Shown here: positions 33,750-45,573 of the stretch, piece by piece
How the letters are laid out: each line of letters begins with the position of its first letter
How positions within the stretch are numbered: the first letter of the stretch is position 1
Assembly (NCBI GenBank): GCA_950022295.1
Contig: OX465599.1
Span: 8,370,001 to 8,434,000, forward strand
Source: Bromus sterilis
Lineage: Eukaryota > Streptophyta > Magnoliopsida > Poales > Poaceae
DNA length: 64,000 bases
Direction of reading: 5' to 3'
The notes under the pieces: model-generated
Told to the model about the DNA's origin: nothing
The model's input: the letters and a program-made list of their open reading frames with translations, nothing else
The model's database searches: none
Translations under genes and position numbers: made by a program

Positions 33750-35874
33750 TGTAGGAGATATGCCCTAGAGTCAATAATAAATGTTATTATTTATCCCCAT
33801 GTTCCTAATTATGTTTATATTCCATGCTATAACTGCTATGGTTCTCGAGTCTGCAATAACCACGAGGCTCGGAGGAAGACTCATATGCACGTGTGGAATA
33901 ATAAACGGATAAAATATATATATTCCTAGTCTCGCCTCTAAGACTAGCTCAAGTGTTGCATGATGGTTCTGTTTTCCTGATCATGGGCATGACTATGCCG
34001 GCAATTTTGAGGGCACAATGTTAGAAGAACATTTGTGTTGAATCGACCCAGATTGATGTTATGCTATGAGATACATTCGTCACCAGTTAATGGATTATAA
34101 CACAGAGAAAGTTGAGCGTTTGCATAATTCCTTAGACCATGAGAGTATCGAGTTCCTTCGTACTTGCTTCGTGAACTTTGGGGTTTGTTAAACGTCATCT
34201 GTAAAAGGGTGGCTATTACGGCGGCTTACGGGTTCACGGAAAAGTATGACAAGGAACTAGGTAGCTCAAGATTGGGATTTGCTCCTCCGTCGATGGAGAG
34301 ATATTCTTCGGGCCCTCTCGGTGTTACGGTATCCACCATTGTCTGGCCAGACACAGTGTGATTTGATCACAGGGATGCCGGAACGCGGGAACGAGAAAAG
34401 AGAACAATACCAGTAACGAGGTAACTGGCATAGTGGACAAGTGTTGATCCACGGGGATGCCGATAAGTCTCACCTCGGGTATTTGTAACATATCACGAAG
34501 CAACAGGAATAGCACACGGCAACTGGAGGTTCACTCGAATATTTATTCGTGTGGGTATAGGGGTCAATATGGGTGTCCACGGCTCCGATGTTGATCATTG
34601 ATCGGAAAGTGTTCCGGGTCATGTCTATACTTCACCGAACCTATAGGGTCACACGCTTAAGGGTCATCTATCTGCTGAATACTAGACAGGGAGTCTGAGA
34701 GAAAGTCACCGGAAAGGTTTCGGAGAAAACGGAAAAGTTCCGGAAAGAGAACACCGGAATAATTTCGGTAAAACCAAAAAGTTGTTTCGGAATATATCAT
34801 TAAGTCAAAATGGTTTCGGCACACGCCTGGAAATTCTTGGAGGGTGCCAGAATTGTTCTGGGAACTTCTGGGATTTTTCCAGAGAGAAAAAACCGGAAAT
34901 GTTCCGGAGTTGCCGGAACCGCTTTGGTTGCTTTTCGCAGATGAAAATCACTAATCCGGAATTGTTTCGGAACGCGTCCAAAATCCTTTTAGTGGGTACT
35001 GGAATTTTTCTAAGACCTACAGAAAAGTTTCGGATTTTACGGTCGCAGATAAATGTCTTCATGAATAGTGGATACACTATTCATGATGATGCAGGCGATG
35101 ATGCAGCTTGCATGATGATGCAGGCGATGATGCAGCTTGCATGATGATGCAGGCGATGATGCAGCTTGCATGATGATGCAGGCGATGATGCAGCTTGCAT
35201 GATGATGCAGGCAATGATGCAGTTTGGAGGGCATTTTGGGTTTTTCCCCATAGCCTCTCACCCTATAAATAGGGGTGGAGAGGGGTCTCTCAAATCTGAT
35301 CCAAGTTCTCACTTGAACTCTCAACAAGTGCCATTGCATGATCTGGCTTTCTTCTCTCCCTCCCACGAAATAGTTTCGTAGAGCCGAAAGGCTGTCTGGG
35401 TTCCGGTAGGAACTAGTTCTGGACGGCGAAGCCCTGCCGGATAGATGACACCGTATGTGTGCAACCCCGTAGAGAGGTCGTAGTTTCGATCTTTTGCCCG
35501 AGGGGCTGTTCGAGGGTCCTCCCGAAGGGCTGTCCAAATTATCGTTCGAGTTTCAAGGGTCCTCCCGAAGGGCTGTCCGAGTTACCGATCGAGTTTCGAG
35601 GGGCCTCCCGAAGGGCTGTCCGTGACATCGTCCGAGGGACTGTCCGACCGCCTCTCGGAGCGCTGTCCGAGGAGCAGACGAGGGAGGACATCCTCGCGGT
35701 TGGGAGGTTGTAAATCCTAGCTGCGGGGGTCTGCACCAACGATCTACATCGACTCTACTTCCGCTGCGCTACGAGTCGGTAACGATCAGATCAAAACCTT
35801 GTATGCAGTCTCCATAGTGGTCCTGGGCTGTTCGTAGTGCGGAAAATTTTTGTTTTCTGCCGCGTTCCCCTACA
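33750..35874 (+). repeat. 3' LTR of the Copia element
   Basis: 2125 bp, essentially identical to the 5' LTR but with four full 29-bp minisatellite units instead of three (about 35083-35222) and one C-to-T difference near 34909. Confidence 0.95.
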
Positions 35875-37706
35875 GCTATTCTCATCAGCCAAAGAGGACG
35901 GTCAAGTGGGTAGGCTTATTCCTCATCTTGTGGATGGAAGTGTATCCATTCTGCAGTATGCGGATGACACTATCATTTTCATGAAACATGACTTAGCCAA
36001 GGCCAGAAATATGAAGCTAGTGTTGTGTCTTTTCGAACAACTGTCTGGTTTAAAGATAAACTTCCACAAGAGTGAATTGTTCTGGTTTGGACAAGCTGTG
36101 GAAGAAGAGGATAACTATAAACAGTTGTTCGGCTGTGGATTAGGGAGTCTCCCATTCAGTTACTTGGGGATCCTAATACACCACAGAAAGCTTGCCAATA
36201 AAGAATGGAAGAGTATCGAAGATAGATTCGAGAAGAAACTTAGTTGCTGGAAGGGCAAGCTGATGTCATATGGTGGTCGGTTAATTTTTATTAACTCAAT
36301 ATTTACAAGCATGCCAATGTTCCTGTTGTCTTTCTTTGAAGTGCCAGTGGGCGTACGGAAAAGATTGGACTTTTATCGTTCTCATTTCTTTTGGCAGGGT
36401 GATGAGAATAAAAAGAAATACAGATTAGCTAAATGGGACATCATTTGTCGGCCGAAGGACCAAGGTGGCCTAGGCATCGAAAATCTGGAGGTTAAAAATA
36501 GATGTTTGCTCAGTAAATGGCTCTATAGACTTTTAGTGGAAGAAGAGGGTATGTGGATTCAGATATTGTGAAATAAGTATTTGCACACTAAGACTGGCAC
36601 AAGCCACGTCAAAATCGAATGATTCTCCATTCTGGAAGGGATTAATGAAAGTTAAGGTAGCCTTTTTCAATAGATCCAAATTCGTTGTTGGAGGTGGGGA
36701 ATCCACCAGATTTTGGGAAGACACATGGTTAGGGGAGACGCCTCTTGCCACGTAATATCCAAATCTTTATAATATTGTGCAAAGAAAACAAAATTCCGTT
36801 AGCTCGGTTTTGGGTACGGTTCCCCTAAATATTCAGTTCAGACGTTCTCTTGTGGGAGCACGTTGGACTAGTTGGCTTCATCTAGTGCGTAGGTTGATGG
36901 AGGTCAATCTTACAGATCAGCCTGACAGAGTGATCTGGAAACTCACCTCTTCTAGGTTTTTTTTCTGTTAAATCTATGTATATGGATTTGTTCAATACTG
37001 GAACGATACCCAGTCTTTAAATATTTGGAAAGTTAAAGTACCCTTAAAAATCAAGGTGTTCATGTGGTTTGTCCACAAAAGGGTAATCTTGACCAAAGAT
37101 AACTTGGAAAAACGTCGATGGGTTGGTAGCAAAAGGTGTTGTTTTTGCGATCAAGAGGAGACAATACAACACCTTTTTCTCAAGTGCCCGTTAGCTCGGT
37201 TACTTTGGCGTTCTTTGCATGTGACTTTCAACGTTAGTCCTCCACACAGCGTAAATCATCTTTTTGGAGATTGGTTGAGTGGGGTAGAGTCCAATATAGC
37301 GGCGCATATTCGAGTTGGAGTGTGTGCATTAATTTGGGCTCTATGGTTATGTCGTAATGATGTTATATTTAACAGGTTGAATATCAAAATTTTCTTACAG
37401 GTTATCTTTAGAACATCGGGGTTGATCCGTATGTGGTCATTACTCAGCACTGCGGGAGACAAGGAGCTTTTGGATATTGGGTGCAGCCGCTGGGAGACGA
37501 TAGCACAGGCTACTTACAACCGGTTTGGATGGCTGTCCAATAATAGAATAGGCGCATAGGCTTCTAGTCCTATTTTTACCGGTTGTGGCCATGATTTTAT
37601 TATGACTTATGATGTATCAAACATATTTATTTCATTTTAATAAGATGGCTGCATGCATCATTATGATGCAGAGGCCGGGCGTAAAACCTCCTTTTCCAAA
37701 AAAAAA
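35875..37706 (+). pseudogene. LINE reverse transcriptase, 3' part with zf-RVT and poly-A
   Basis: Continuation of the LINE cut at 26526. It begins in RT just before the catalytic YADD (codons at 35957-35968) and runs in one frame to 36571 through KINFHKSELFWFG and the thumb region. A frame break and stops follow. 37056-37559 encodes the zinc-binding RT domain (zf-RVT), with CCFCDQEETIQHLFLKC. The 3' UTR ends in the poly-A tail 37698-37706. The reading frame at the junction with the 5' part is restored if the Copia element and one target copy are removed conceptually. Confidence 0.88.
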
Positions 37707-37863
37707 GATCAAATAGTAGTTAGGGTATCCGAGTGTACCGTATTCATGGGCAAAATTGTTATCCTTACTTATATATCAATATATCAATATCTAATTTATC
37801 TAAATGTGCCCATAATCTAATATATGCCAATGTCAATCGATGTGAAGTTCATAATGGTACTTG

Positions 37864-38040
37864 TAATGGTACTTTTTTTTTGAAAAAAGGAATATATTAA
37901 TATTACGGATAAATCAATTACACCCGGCCTCTGCAATGCAACAACGCAATGTCTAAAAGACATTACGGATGCACACAACCAGAAAACAAAAAGAAAAAGA
38001 ACAAAAGATCTTGCTAATGCTGCTCTCACTTTGGTCATCT
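37864..38040 (-). mobile_element. LINE 3'-end fragment
   Basis: A T run at about 37868 followed by sequence that, on the minus strand, matches the 3' UTR type of the LINE at 53244 (a TGTGTGCATCC-like stretch, TTGCAGAGGCCGGGTGTAAT, ending in A-rich sequence). No coding part remains. Confidence 0.55.
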
Positions 38041-38304
38041 TTATATCTTTGTGACCAACTAAATCTGTCCAATTATTTGCATACGTTAATCATAATTTTA
38101 TGTAACATTTTTTCTTTTTCTCAATCAACATAGATTTTTCGTTTTGCCCACTTATTTTGCATTGACTTTTTTTTATCAAACAAAATCACATCTTGTATTT
38201 AAGCATTTTATGTCACAGCTAACATTTACATGAAATTTTTCTTTAAGTTTTGCTAATTGTGAAATTATGTATAGTTCCTGTTTGTTAATGTTTTTAAGAT
38301 TATT

Positions 38305-38400
38305 ACTCCCTCCGTTTCTAGATATAGGGCGTATAGTTTTTGGCATGGAAATTAAAGAACACATGCAAGAAAAATTACAATGGGTTTGAAAGTGATAATA
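38305..38400. mobile_element. Stowaway-like MITE end
   Basis: CTCCCTCCGTTTCTAGATAT next to TA is a Stowaway-type terminus. No matching second end was found, so this is a fragment. Confidence 0.45.
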
Positions 38401-38494
38401 TTATACTCACTGAAGTGCTTACGAAATAAGCTTGAACTTATTTCCATATTCATTATTATATGCTATTCAACTCATATATATGCGAAAGTCCTAT

Positions 38495-38879
38495 TGTGAT
38501 CCCGGGCTCATATGATCCCGCATGAACAGTAAAATCAAAAAAAATAGTAAAAAATTCAAACAAATCTGATTTTTTTTTATAATAAACTTTGATGTTTTTT
38601 CTATATGCATGCAAACTTTCAGCAAGAACTAACATAGGATGGACGCGTGAGCAAAAAAACAAAATTTGATGTTCCAAAAAGTGTTCGAACTAACATAGGG
38701 GTGACATCAATTTTGTTTTTTTTCTCACACGTTCATCCTATGTTAGTTCTTGACAAAATTTGCACGCACATAGAGAAAACATCAAAGTTTATTATAAAAA
38801 AAATTCAGATTTTTTTGAATTTTTTTACTATTTTTTTTGTTTTACTGTTCATCCGGGATCACATGATCCCGGGATCACA
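38495..38879. mobile_element. Foldback element with long inverted arms
   Basis: 385 bp, starting TGTGATCCCGGG and ending with its complement. The arms of roughly 170-180 bp are close complements throughout (for example AACTAACATAGGATGGACG on the left and its near-complement on the right). The two overlapping ORFs on opposite strands encode similar peptides because of the palindrome. A clear target duplication was not found. A transcript would fold into a long hairpin. Confidence 0.85.
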
Positions 38880-40906
38880 AACTCCACGTCCATATGTATG
38901 TTCTTTTACAGTGAGCTGACACGTAGTAATTACTTTTAGATTTGTGTATTTCTATGTTTTGGGGTGGGATGACAGTCATTGCACTTGCCTTGGATTCAAC
39001 ATGTGTACTTACCATTTGCGGAATCGTTAATTAAATAATTCCCGTATATAATGACCCACCGTAGGTTTTGACCGGCTTCATTCACGATCTTGTAAATGTT
39101 TTTCCATTAAGCTCATTGACATGTATGTGATGCTTAGATAGGGATAACAAATTCGTGTGATTTTCATGTGTTAGCCAATGTTATTCGACTTTCATTGGCA
39201 TTGCCCAATTCGAGCATGTACATTTATCTTATACGCATTACAATTCAAACATATATTTGTACTACAGCCATGCTATTTATGATAAAAGGATGGGAGTGTG
39301 TATTTACAATGGGAAGCAATCAATCATGTATAGCTTAGATTGATCTTAATTTCAAATATAATTTTTTTTGTACACAAGAATAGATCAAGGACTCATCAGT
39401 ACATAATAGATGGATTTTTGTAACATCATTATTCTCTTTTAACTTCGACTATTATAATTAATAATGCACATAGTGTTCTCGTAGTTTTATGTGAAAGAAC
39501 ATGGTACCTTGTTTCCGTTTGTTCTAATATTATTAATTCAAACTACCCAGCAAAAAAATTGCATTTTTTAATAACATATGTATATCTAAATACACTATTC
39601 CTAGGGAATTTATGAACTTTATATGTTTTCCAAACAAACCAATTTAGTAATTCGTGTCCTCTTGTTTAAAATTATAGAATTTAGATAAAGGAAAGGATCA
39701 CTTTTTAGTGTTGTGAATTTCATCACGCTAGAACTTAATATTTTTTAATTCAGCTTAATAGATCACCACCTGTCATTTCAGTTATTTTCTCTTATTTACG
39801 GTGGCCATAAGAATATAATATATATGTCGAATACATATATTGTAGGGCAATACAAATAAACATATATGTTGGGATCCAATCCCCTGCTTTGAAATCAATA
39901 ATTTGTGACATAGGCTGCCTCTACATCTACCCTCATCCATGCAAACTTTCATGACTCTCTTAAGCTCGCGGATGATTTGGGACTTAAGCAAAGTAGCCCT
40001 CACATCGACTGCGGCGCTACAAAGTAGCCCTCACATCGACTGCGGCGCTACAAAACATACTCACTGGTCTGACACTATGGAATCATAGACATAAAACACC
40101 CGATGAGAAGGAAACCGCCGGTTTGTGGCGTAACTTCTTCTCATTATGGTAAACGATAAACCTATGGACCTTTTATTCCGTTTTATTGAAAATTCAGATG
40201 TGCAAGCTCTCTCTCTCCCCCCCCCCCCTCCGCGGTGATGTTTCAAAAAAACTTTAGCTGGTATATATGCATATCCAAAAGAAATTATGTATTTATTATA
40301 TACATTGTTTACCAGAATTATAGAGAAAATATAGAAATATAGTAAATACCTCAAAGTGATTAACTTCAGAGTTTTAAAAGAAGATATGCATATGTTTTAA
40401 CTGATAAAAAATAATGCACGCCTACATAGTCTGATTCATTCTGAAATCTTTTTCCAATTTAACGTTAAGTTAGTGTCCGATTCAATTTTATGCTAATATC
40501 AAGGTGATCTCGTCGATGTTTGTTGATGCTACCATAACGAAAGTACTGATTACTAATTGGTTGGATGCCACAATCTTCATATAGGATACTGAGATATATG
40601 TTGACAGGTAACTCTAGACCGTACCTTATCTGTTATTATTATAGCGGCCGCCAAATAATTGATAGTTGGGTATTTTAGAAGCCATATGTCCATATGTCCA
40701 TATCATATAATTAAGTTTGGCATGTGCCAGGCCATGTTTATGCATGTATACATGCCAGAACAATTTACTTGCAGATTTTTTTAAAATAATTGTGTGCATC
40801 GCATGATGTAGAGGCTGCGGAATATCCTTGTTTTTGGAAACAAACATGCGGATTTTAATGTAGACGATTGCTATTAATCTAACAGCTCTTTTTTTTATGG
40901 GTTTAA
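38880..40906. other. AT-rich intergenic DNA
   Basis: No gene is supported. A 31-bp unit starting CAAAGTAGCCCTCACATCGA is tandemly duplicated at 39989-40019 and 40020-40050. A CT/C-rich run lies at about 40208-40232. Confidence 0.4.
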
Positions 40907-41063
40907 CTAGGGCACATCTAGATGTGCTCTAGAGCACATCTAAGTCCTACGCCATTGATTTTACATAGAGATTTGTGTAAATATATTTTTTTCTTTTTTT
41001 CTTTCTAGTTAGATTGAACCACTTAGATGTGTACTACTTAGAGCACATGTAGATGTGCCCTAG
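40907..41063. mobile_element. Small MITE with CTAGGGCACATCT ends
   Basis: 157 bp. CTAGGGCACATCTAGATGTG on the left is mirrored by a near-complement on the right, ending GATGTGCCCTAG. The interior is AT-rich. It lies about 380 bp upstream of gene B1. Confidence 0.7.
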
Positions 41064-41439
41064 CAAAATCAGTTTTTTTATCTATATGGACTAACCTGGT
41101 GTCTTGAATAGAACCCTGTAGTGTGCTTTCAGTACATGATAGATAGAATAGATGTGGTAGATTATTAATACATCGAGGCACTCTGACAACACACATCATG
41201 TTTTTAAATTTATCTGTCTTTCTCTTTATCTATGGCATATCCCACCTTGGAGAACAAAACGATGGATTTGTACTTGTCCTTTTCACATGGATCAAAAATC
41301 CATACCAGTTCCCTATGTCACGAGTTAGGACAGTGATTTGTTCCATTAGCTCGCCTTTTTTTTTTGCCTCCTGCCTCCAACACGAGCATACATAAACTCA
41401 GCCTGGAGAGAAAAGCGGGACGTCGCTCGCTCAATTACC

Positions 41440-41874
41440 ATGGAAAACGCCGCAAAGGTGTCCTCGGCAGTCTTTCTTGTTCTGCAGGTGGTGTGCGCCG
41501 TCGCCCGGGATCATGCTCATGATCCACGGGCATCTCGCATCATTTACCAGGCTTCTGTGGTGATGAAGGTGTACGGTTTCGACCAAGGAGACCAAGAAGA
41601 CCAGCGCGGCGGACCGCCGTCATGCGGCGGCCATTACCGCGACGACAGGGAATCTCTAATGGCGCTGCCTTCCAATCTTTACAGGGACGGGGGCGAGTGC
41701 GGCATCTTGTTCCGCATCACGAGCACGCAGACCGGGCTCAGTGCCATGGCCGAGATCTTGGATGAGTGCCTAGACTGTGGCGACGATGAGGTGGGAACGT
41801 CCGCCCAAGTGTGGCGACACCTCGGGTTCGACCCCAATGCCGGTGGCATCGCGCCGGTCACAATTTACTGGTGA
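41440..41874 (+). CDS. Ripening-related/kiwellin-like secreted protein (B1)
   Basis: A 144-residue intact single-exon gene of the second subgroup. The signal peptide ends near residue 22 (VVCAVA). A short mature extension with DHAHDP follows, then VYGFDQGDQEDQRGGPPSC, HYRDD, a GGECGILFRI segment, LDECLDC and DDEVGTS, LGFDP and the C-terminal VTIYW. Compared with A1-A4 the DEC cysteine pair is C-x2-C instead of C-x5-C, the GEEGG motif is replaced, and the terminal VTWSD becomes VTIYW. The start has an ACCATGG context. It is the closest relative of B2. Predicted secreted double-psi beta-barrel protein. Confidence 0.9.
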   Translation: MENAAKVSSAVFLVLQVVCAVARDHAHDPRASRIIYQASVVMKVYGFDQGDQEDQRGGPPSCGGHYRDDRESLMALPSNLYRDGGECGILFRITSTQTGLSAMAEILDECLDCGDDEVGTSAQVWRHLGFDPNAGGIAPVTIYW

Positions 41875-42000
41875 GAGCCGGAGAAACCGGCTTGTGTACA
41901 GACCCGCAGACAAGATAAATTGTTCATGTGAGGTCTCTCGATTGCATACACGATATATGGATAGTGTTTGAGCAACATATAAGTTGTACGAGAATAGCTG

Positions 42001-42006
42001 AATAAA
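42001..42006 (+). terminator. Polyadenylation signal of B1
   Basis: AATAAA about 127 bp after the B1 stop codon; the same context (GCTGAATAAAGCAATCC) occurs after B2. Confidence 0.65.
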
Positions 42007-42116
42007 GCAATCCAAGCTTATCTGTAAGTGTCAATCAGTGCAAGTCTTCATTTTTATCCATTCCATTTTTTTTTTTGCAAATATCCATTCCATTTTCAAC
42101 TACTAGTAAAGACATA

Positions 42117-42368
42117 CTCCCTCCGTTCCTTAATATAGGGCGTATAATTTTTTTAAAGTCAAACTCTTTTCACTTTGATCAGATTTTTAGAGAAATCTAT
42201 CAACATCAATTACATCAAATCGGTATCATGAGATTCATCTTGAAATGTATTTTTATATTGTATTTATTTAATATTATAGATGTTGACAATTTTTATTATA
42301 AATTTGGTCAAAACTAAAAAAGTTGACTTAAAAAAAACTATATGTTCTATATTTAAAAACGAAGGGAG
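42117..42368. mobile_element. Stowaway-type MITE
   Basis: CTCCCTCCGTTCCTTAATAT at the left and the inverted AACGAAGGGAG at the right, with TA on both sides. 252 bp, AT-rich. Confidence 0.85.
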
Positions 42369-42764
42369 TATATTACAACTCTCTCTCTCCCTCTGCGCGA
42401 CCACGACCGCTACCTCCATGCCTGAGAACTCCTCCGACCACCAGATCTAGGCGACGACGACGGAGACAAAAGCGAAAAGAACCGGTGGCGATGAGCATAT
42501 GGGGTGTGTGCGTGTGTCAATGTATGTCGAACCGTTGATGAACAGGCAGCCCGGGTGCGATTTATATTATTTAAATAGAAGCCAAGTGCAAACCTTTCCA
42601 CCACTCTACTTATCTAGAATGTGAACCGATTCCATTTTTTTAGTGTTCTAGGTAATATAAGCTGAGTGCTCGTACGCACGGAGAACTGCCACCATTCGTT
42701 ATCTAGAGAACTTATCGATCCAACTCTTTATTTTATGTTCTACTAGGTAGTATAAGCTGAATGG

Positions 42765-43885
42765 AATATGACCAAGAACGGTGTATTTACAGTGAGGTCT
42801 GCGTACCACTTGCGTGTTTCTCTGGACAAGGCGAGGGCTGGACGGCCAGGCTCCTCATGTTCTGCTGCCAATCACAGTGGGTGGCTCGGTTTGTGGGATT
42901 CTGCTGGTCTGGATAAAGCCAAGATCCATATGTGGAGATTGATTTCAAATGGGCTTGCGGTGGGAGCAGAGCTTCGACGAAGGAAAATCAAACAGAGCGT
43001 CTTTTGCTCTGTATGTGGCAGGGATGAATCTTTGATTCACAGATTCTGAAGATGCTCCCACTCGCGTATGTTCTGGAAGGAGCTGGGCAGGCTCCTTGAG
43101 GCTCCGATTGCAACCCCTGTCACTCCGGATGCATCTTATAGAGCATTAGCACACTGGCTGCTGGACTGGTTTGCGAAGGCCGGGGGAGAAGAAAGGGCTC
43201 TAATGATATAGGGGGTTTATGCCCTCTGGCTAGCAAGAAATGATGCAAGGGACGGAAGGAGAATCAAGGACGCAGGTGAGGTTGCAAGGACAGCCAAGTT
43301 TTACATTCAGTAATGGGAAAGTGCATATGAAGCCAAGGTGTCGTCGCCACGGGTGAGCTCTCCACCCAAATGGGCTCCACCGGAGGCTGGCTGGCACAAA
43401 ATCAATATTGACGGGGCGACAACAAAGAATGAAGCAAGGGACGCTGGGGGATAGTACGATATGACATGGGCGTTTACTGTGGTGCCGCAACAGCTATCTT
43501 CCCTGTCATTTCATGAGGTGAGGCGGCGGAAGTGTGTGCTTGCCGAAGGGCGATCCTGATGGCTACATTCATGGGTATTAGCAGATTGCATGTGGAAATG
43601 GATTGCAGATTTGTTGTGCAGATGATCAATGCGTCGGAACGGAACCTGTCAGCCATGGGATGCGACATTGAGGAGATCAAGAAGATGCTGGGTAGCTTCG
43701 AAGAGGTCAAGGTGAGCTGGATACGGCGTGAAGCAAACAAAGCGGCACATGTGTTAGCTCGTCAGGCTGTTACCTCCTTTTCTTCTGCTAGCTGGCCATT
43801 TGTGCCTCCAGACTGTGTTTTGGAGGTTGTATCGAATGAGATTGTTGCGTTTTAATTTCAGTATGGTAGTGACTTTAAAAAAAAA
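42765..43885 (+). pseudogene. LINE zf-RVT and RNase H remnant
   Basis: Five-prime-truncated LINE. 42768-43049 encodes the zf-RVT region (FTVRSAYHL, AKIHMWRLISNGLAVG, CSVCGRDESLIHRF). Stops follow. About 43380-43855 encodes a LINE-type RNase H domain (WHKINIDGAT at its start, then a frame change, LHVEMDCRFVVQMIN, VSWIRREANKAAHVLARQAV). An A run at 43877-43885 marks the 3' end. Several stops and frame changes make it dead. No target duplication was found. Confidence 0.8.
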
Positions 43886-44255
43886 GAACTCTTTTTTTTA
43901 TGTTACAAGCGAATATAATCTGAGTGTACGGGCACACAGCAAAAGCTGGCGCTCGGTTTACTCGACACACTGTCACGGAGCAACCTGATAGTGTCGTGAT
44001 GGACGCATGGTAGTGAACTACGTCGTAGGTACCTAAGAGCCGGGTTTTTTTATTACATCGTGTGATTTTATATAGTCCGGCTTTCAAATTCTTCATTATC
44101 CGTCTTATACCATTAAAAAGTCAGGTAATCGCTTTTGCCGTGTGCTTTACGATGTTATTCGGCTTATCCCTTTGTAAGTCGGATCCCTAAAATTAAACAC
44201 ACGGTGTAGTCATCGATACCCGGCTATGCGTATTTTTTTTTTCTATAGAGTAAGT
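43886..44255. other. Unassigned intergenic stretch
   Basis: No gene. AAT(A)ATAATCTGAGTG near 43911 resembles AATATAAGCTGAGTG at about 42654 and a variant near 42749, so three short similar blocks surround the LINE remnant. Confidence 0.35.
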
Positions 44256-45345
44256 TTTTTTTGAAATGGAGGATAACTCCCCGCCTCTACATCAGAGTGA
44301 TGTATGCGGTCATTTTATTAATTATTGTTCAAAGCCTTACAAAGTAATACATCAATAAGTCTGAAGCCACCAACTTAACAACAAATGTCGCTATCCTTAT
44401 CCTATTGATGAAGGGGTGTAAATTCTCGGAGCCACATACCCAGACCTTACACCAAAATCCAACATCTAAAGCCGGAGGTCCCAACCAAGCCGCATTGCCA
44501 GATCTGGATCACACACCCGTCCGACAAACCTTTAGCGAGCACCGCATGTGCAAGTTGTAGATGTGGTCACCACCATCTTCCACCAGCCCATCTTCAGAGC
44601 AGAACTGACGCATCGACCTCGCCAGGCCTGCCATCAACCACCATAGCGTCAGACGGCACCACCTCCCTTCGCGCATACATCATCACGCATCCGTCGCCGA
44701 GACCCTGCTGCACCACTAAAATCATCCATTGGTCCCTCGATCCAATGCACACCTCCAAGAGTGATGCCCCCAAGGGGGGAACGACACAAGAGCACCGTCA
44801 TCATCCGATCGATTGATGTAGGGTTTCCCCCGAAGGTAGAGGATATTGGCGTGCAGCATCTCCACGGCAATGCCTTCAAGAAGGAGACGACGCAGAAGAA
44901 CGCCGCCATCGCCGGCCTTGGTGCCTAGCCGAGGGCAGAGTTTTCACCCGGAGTTGCTCGAAACCTCCATCTCGCATCGTGTGCACGGACCGCCATCGAT
45001 CTCCGCCGTCGCGGAGCGAGCAAGCCACTCCAGCCAAGTCATATCTGACCGGAGGGCCGACCACGCCTGCAATTGGAAAATCCACCGTGTCCCTCCATGT
45101 CGCCATCGCCGATCTAAGGTGCCCCAGCGTCACAGCAAGGTGCAGCAGCTTCACCACTAGCCACCCGCCATTGCTTGCTGCCGGGATCGAGACGCCGCCG
45201 TGAAGGCCCGGATCCGAAGGCACACTTCCGCTCGCCCGGTTGCCCGCGCCACCCTCGCGCGCGAGAAGGAGGTTATCCTCCGCCACCGCCATCAGCCGCC
45301 CGAGCTTAACCCGGCGGCTTCCTCCAGCAGCGGCGGAGGGAAGGA
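44256..45345 (-). mobile_element. GC-rich non-LTR retroposon-like sequence
   Basis: Starts with a T run (44257-44264), so its 3' poly-A end is on the left and it is oriented on the minus strand. The body is GC-rich and shares the motif GTTTTCACCCGGAG with the sequence at 62190-63475. Long overlapping ORFs in several frames show GC-rich chance coding; none has a recognisable domain. Confidence 0.5.
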
Positions 45346-45480
45346 TTTTACGCTAACGTAATAGGTGATCTCGTCTATTTTCGATTGATGCAACCATACG
45401 GAACGTACTGAGTACTAATTGGTTGGATGTCACAACCTATAGGATACTGTCCAATTAACTCTAGATCTTGCGGAGTACTA

Positions 45481-45573
45481 CTCCCTTCGTTCTAAAATAA
45501 ATGTCTCAACTTTATACTAGATCTAGTATAAAATTCTACTAAGGCTACGACAGTTATTTTGAAACGGAGAGAG
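45481..45573. mobile_element. Small Stowaway MITE (93 bp)
   Basis: CTCCCTTCGTTCTAAAATAA and the inverted TTTTGAAACGGAGAGAG ends, flanked by TA (45479-45480 and 45574-45575). Confidence 0.85.

Larger units (their letters stand above)
26527..35874 (+). mobile_element. Copia-type LTR retrotransposon, non-autonomous, young
   Basis: Complete element of 9.35 kb: 5' LTR 26527-28622, internal 28623-33749, 3' LTR 33750-35874. The LTRs start TGTAGGAGAT and end CCCCTACA. The 5-bp target duplication GCTAT lies at 26522-26526 and 35875-35879. A tRNA-Met-like primer site and a polypurine tract are present. The LTRs differ by one 29-bp repeat unit and, by eye, one C/T change, so insertion is very recent, yet the internal pol remnant is full of stops. 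Mobilisation must have relied on enzymes from another element. Confidence 0.93.
41150..42050 (+). repeat. Segmental duplication, copy 1 (gene B1 and flanks)
   Basis: Sequence similar to 49050-50250 over the upstream region (ACACACATCATGTTT, CTATGGCATATCCCA, ACCAGTTCCCTATGTCACGA), the coding region and the 3' UTR (GCTGAATAAAGCAATCCA). Gene B3 shares part of the upstream stretch. Confidence 0.85.
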
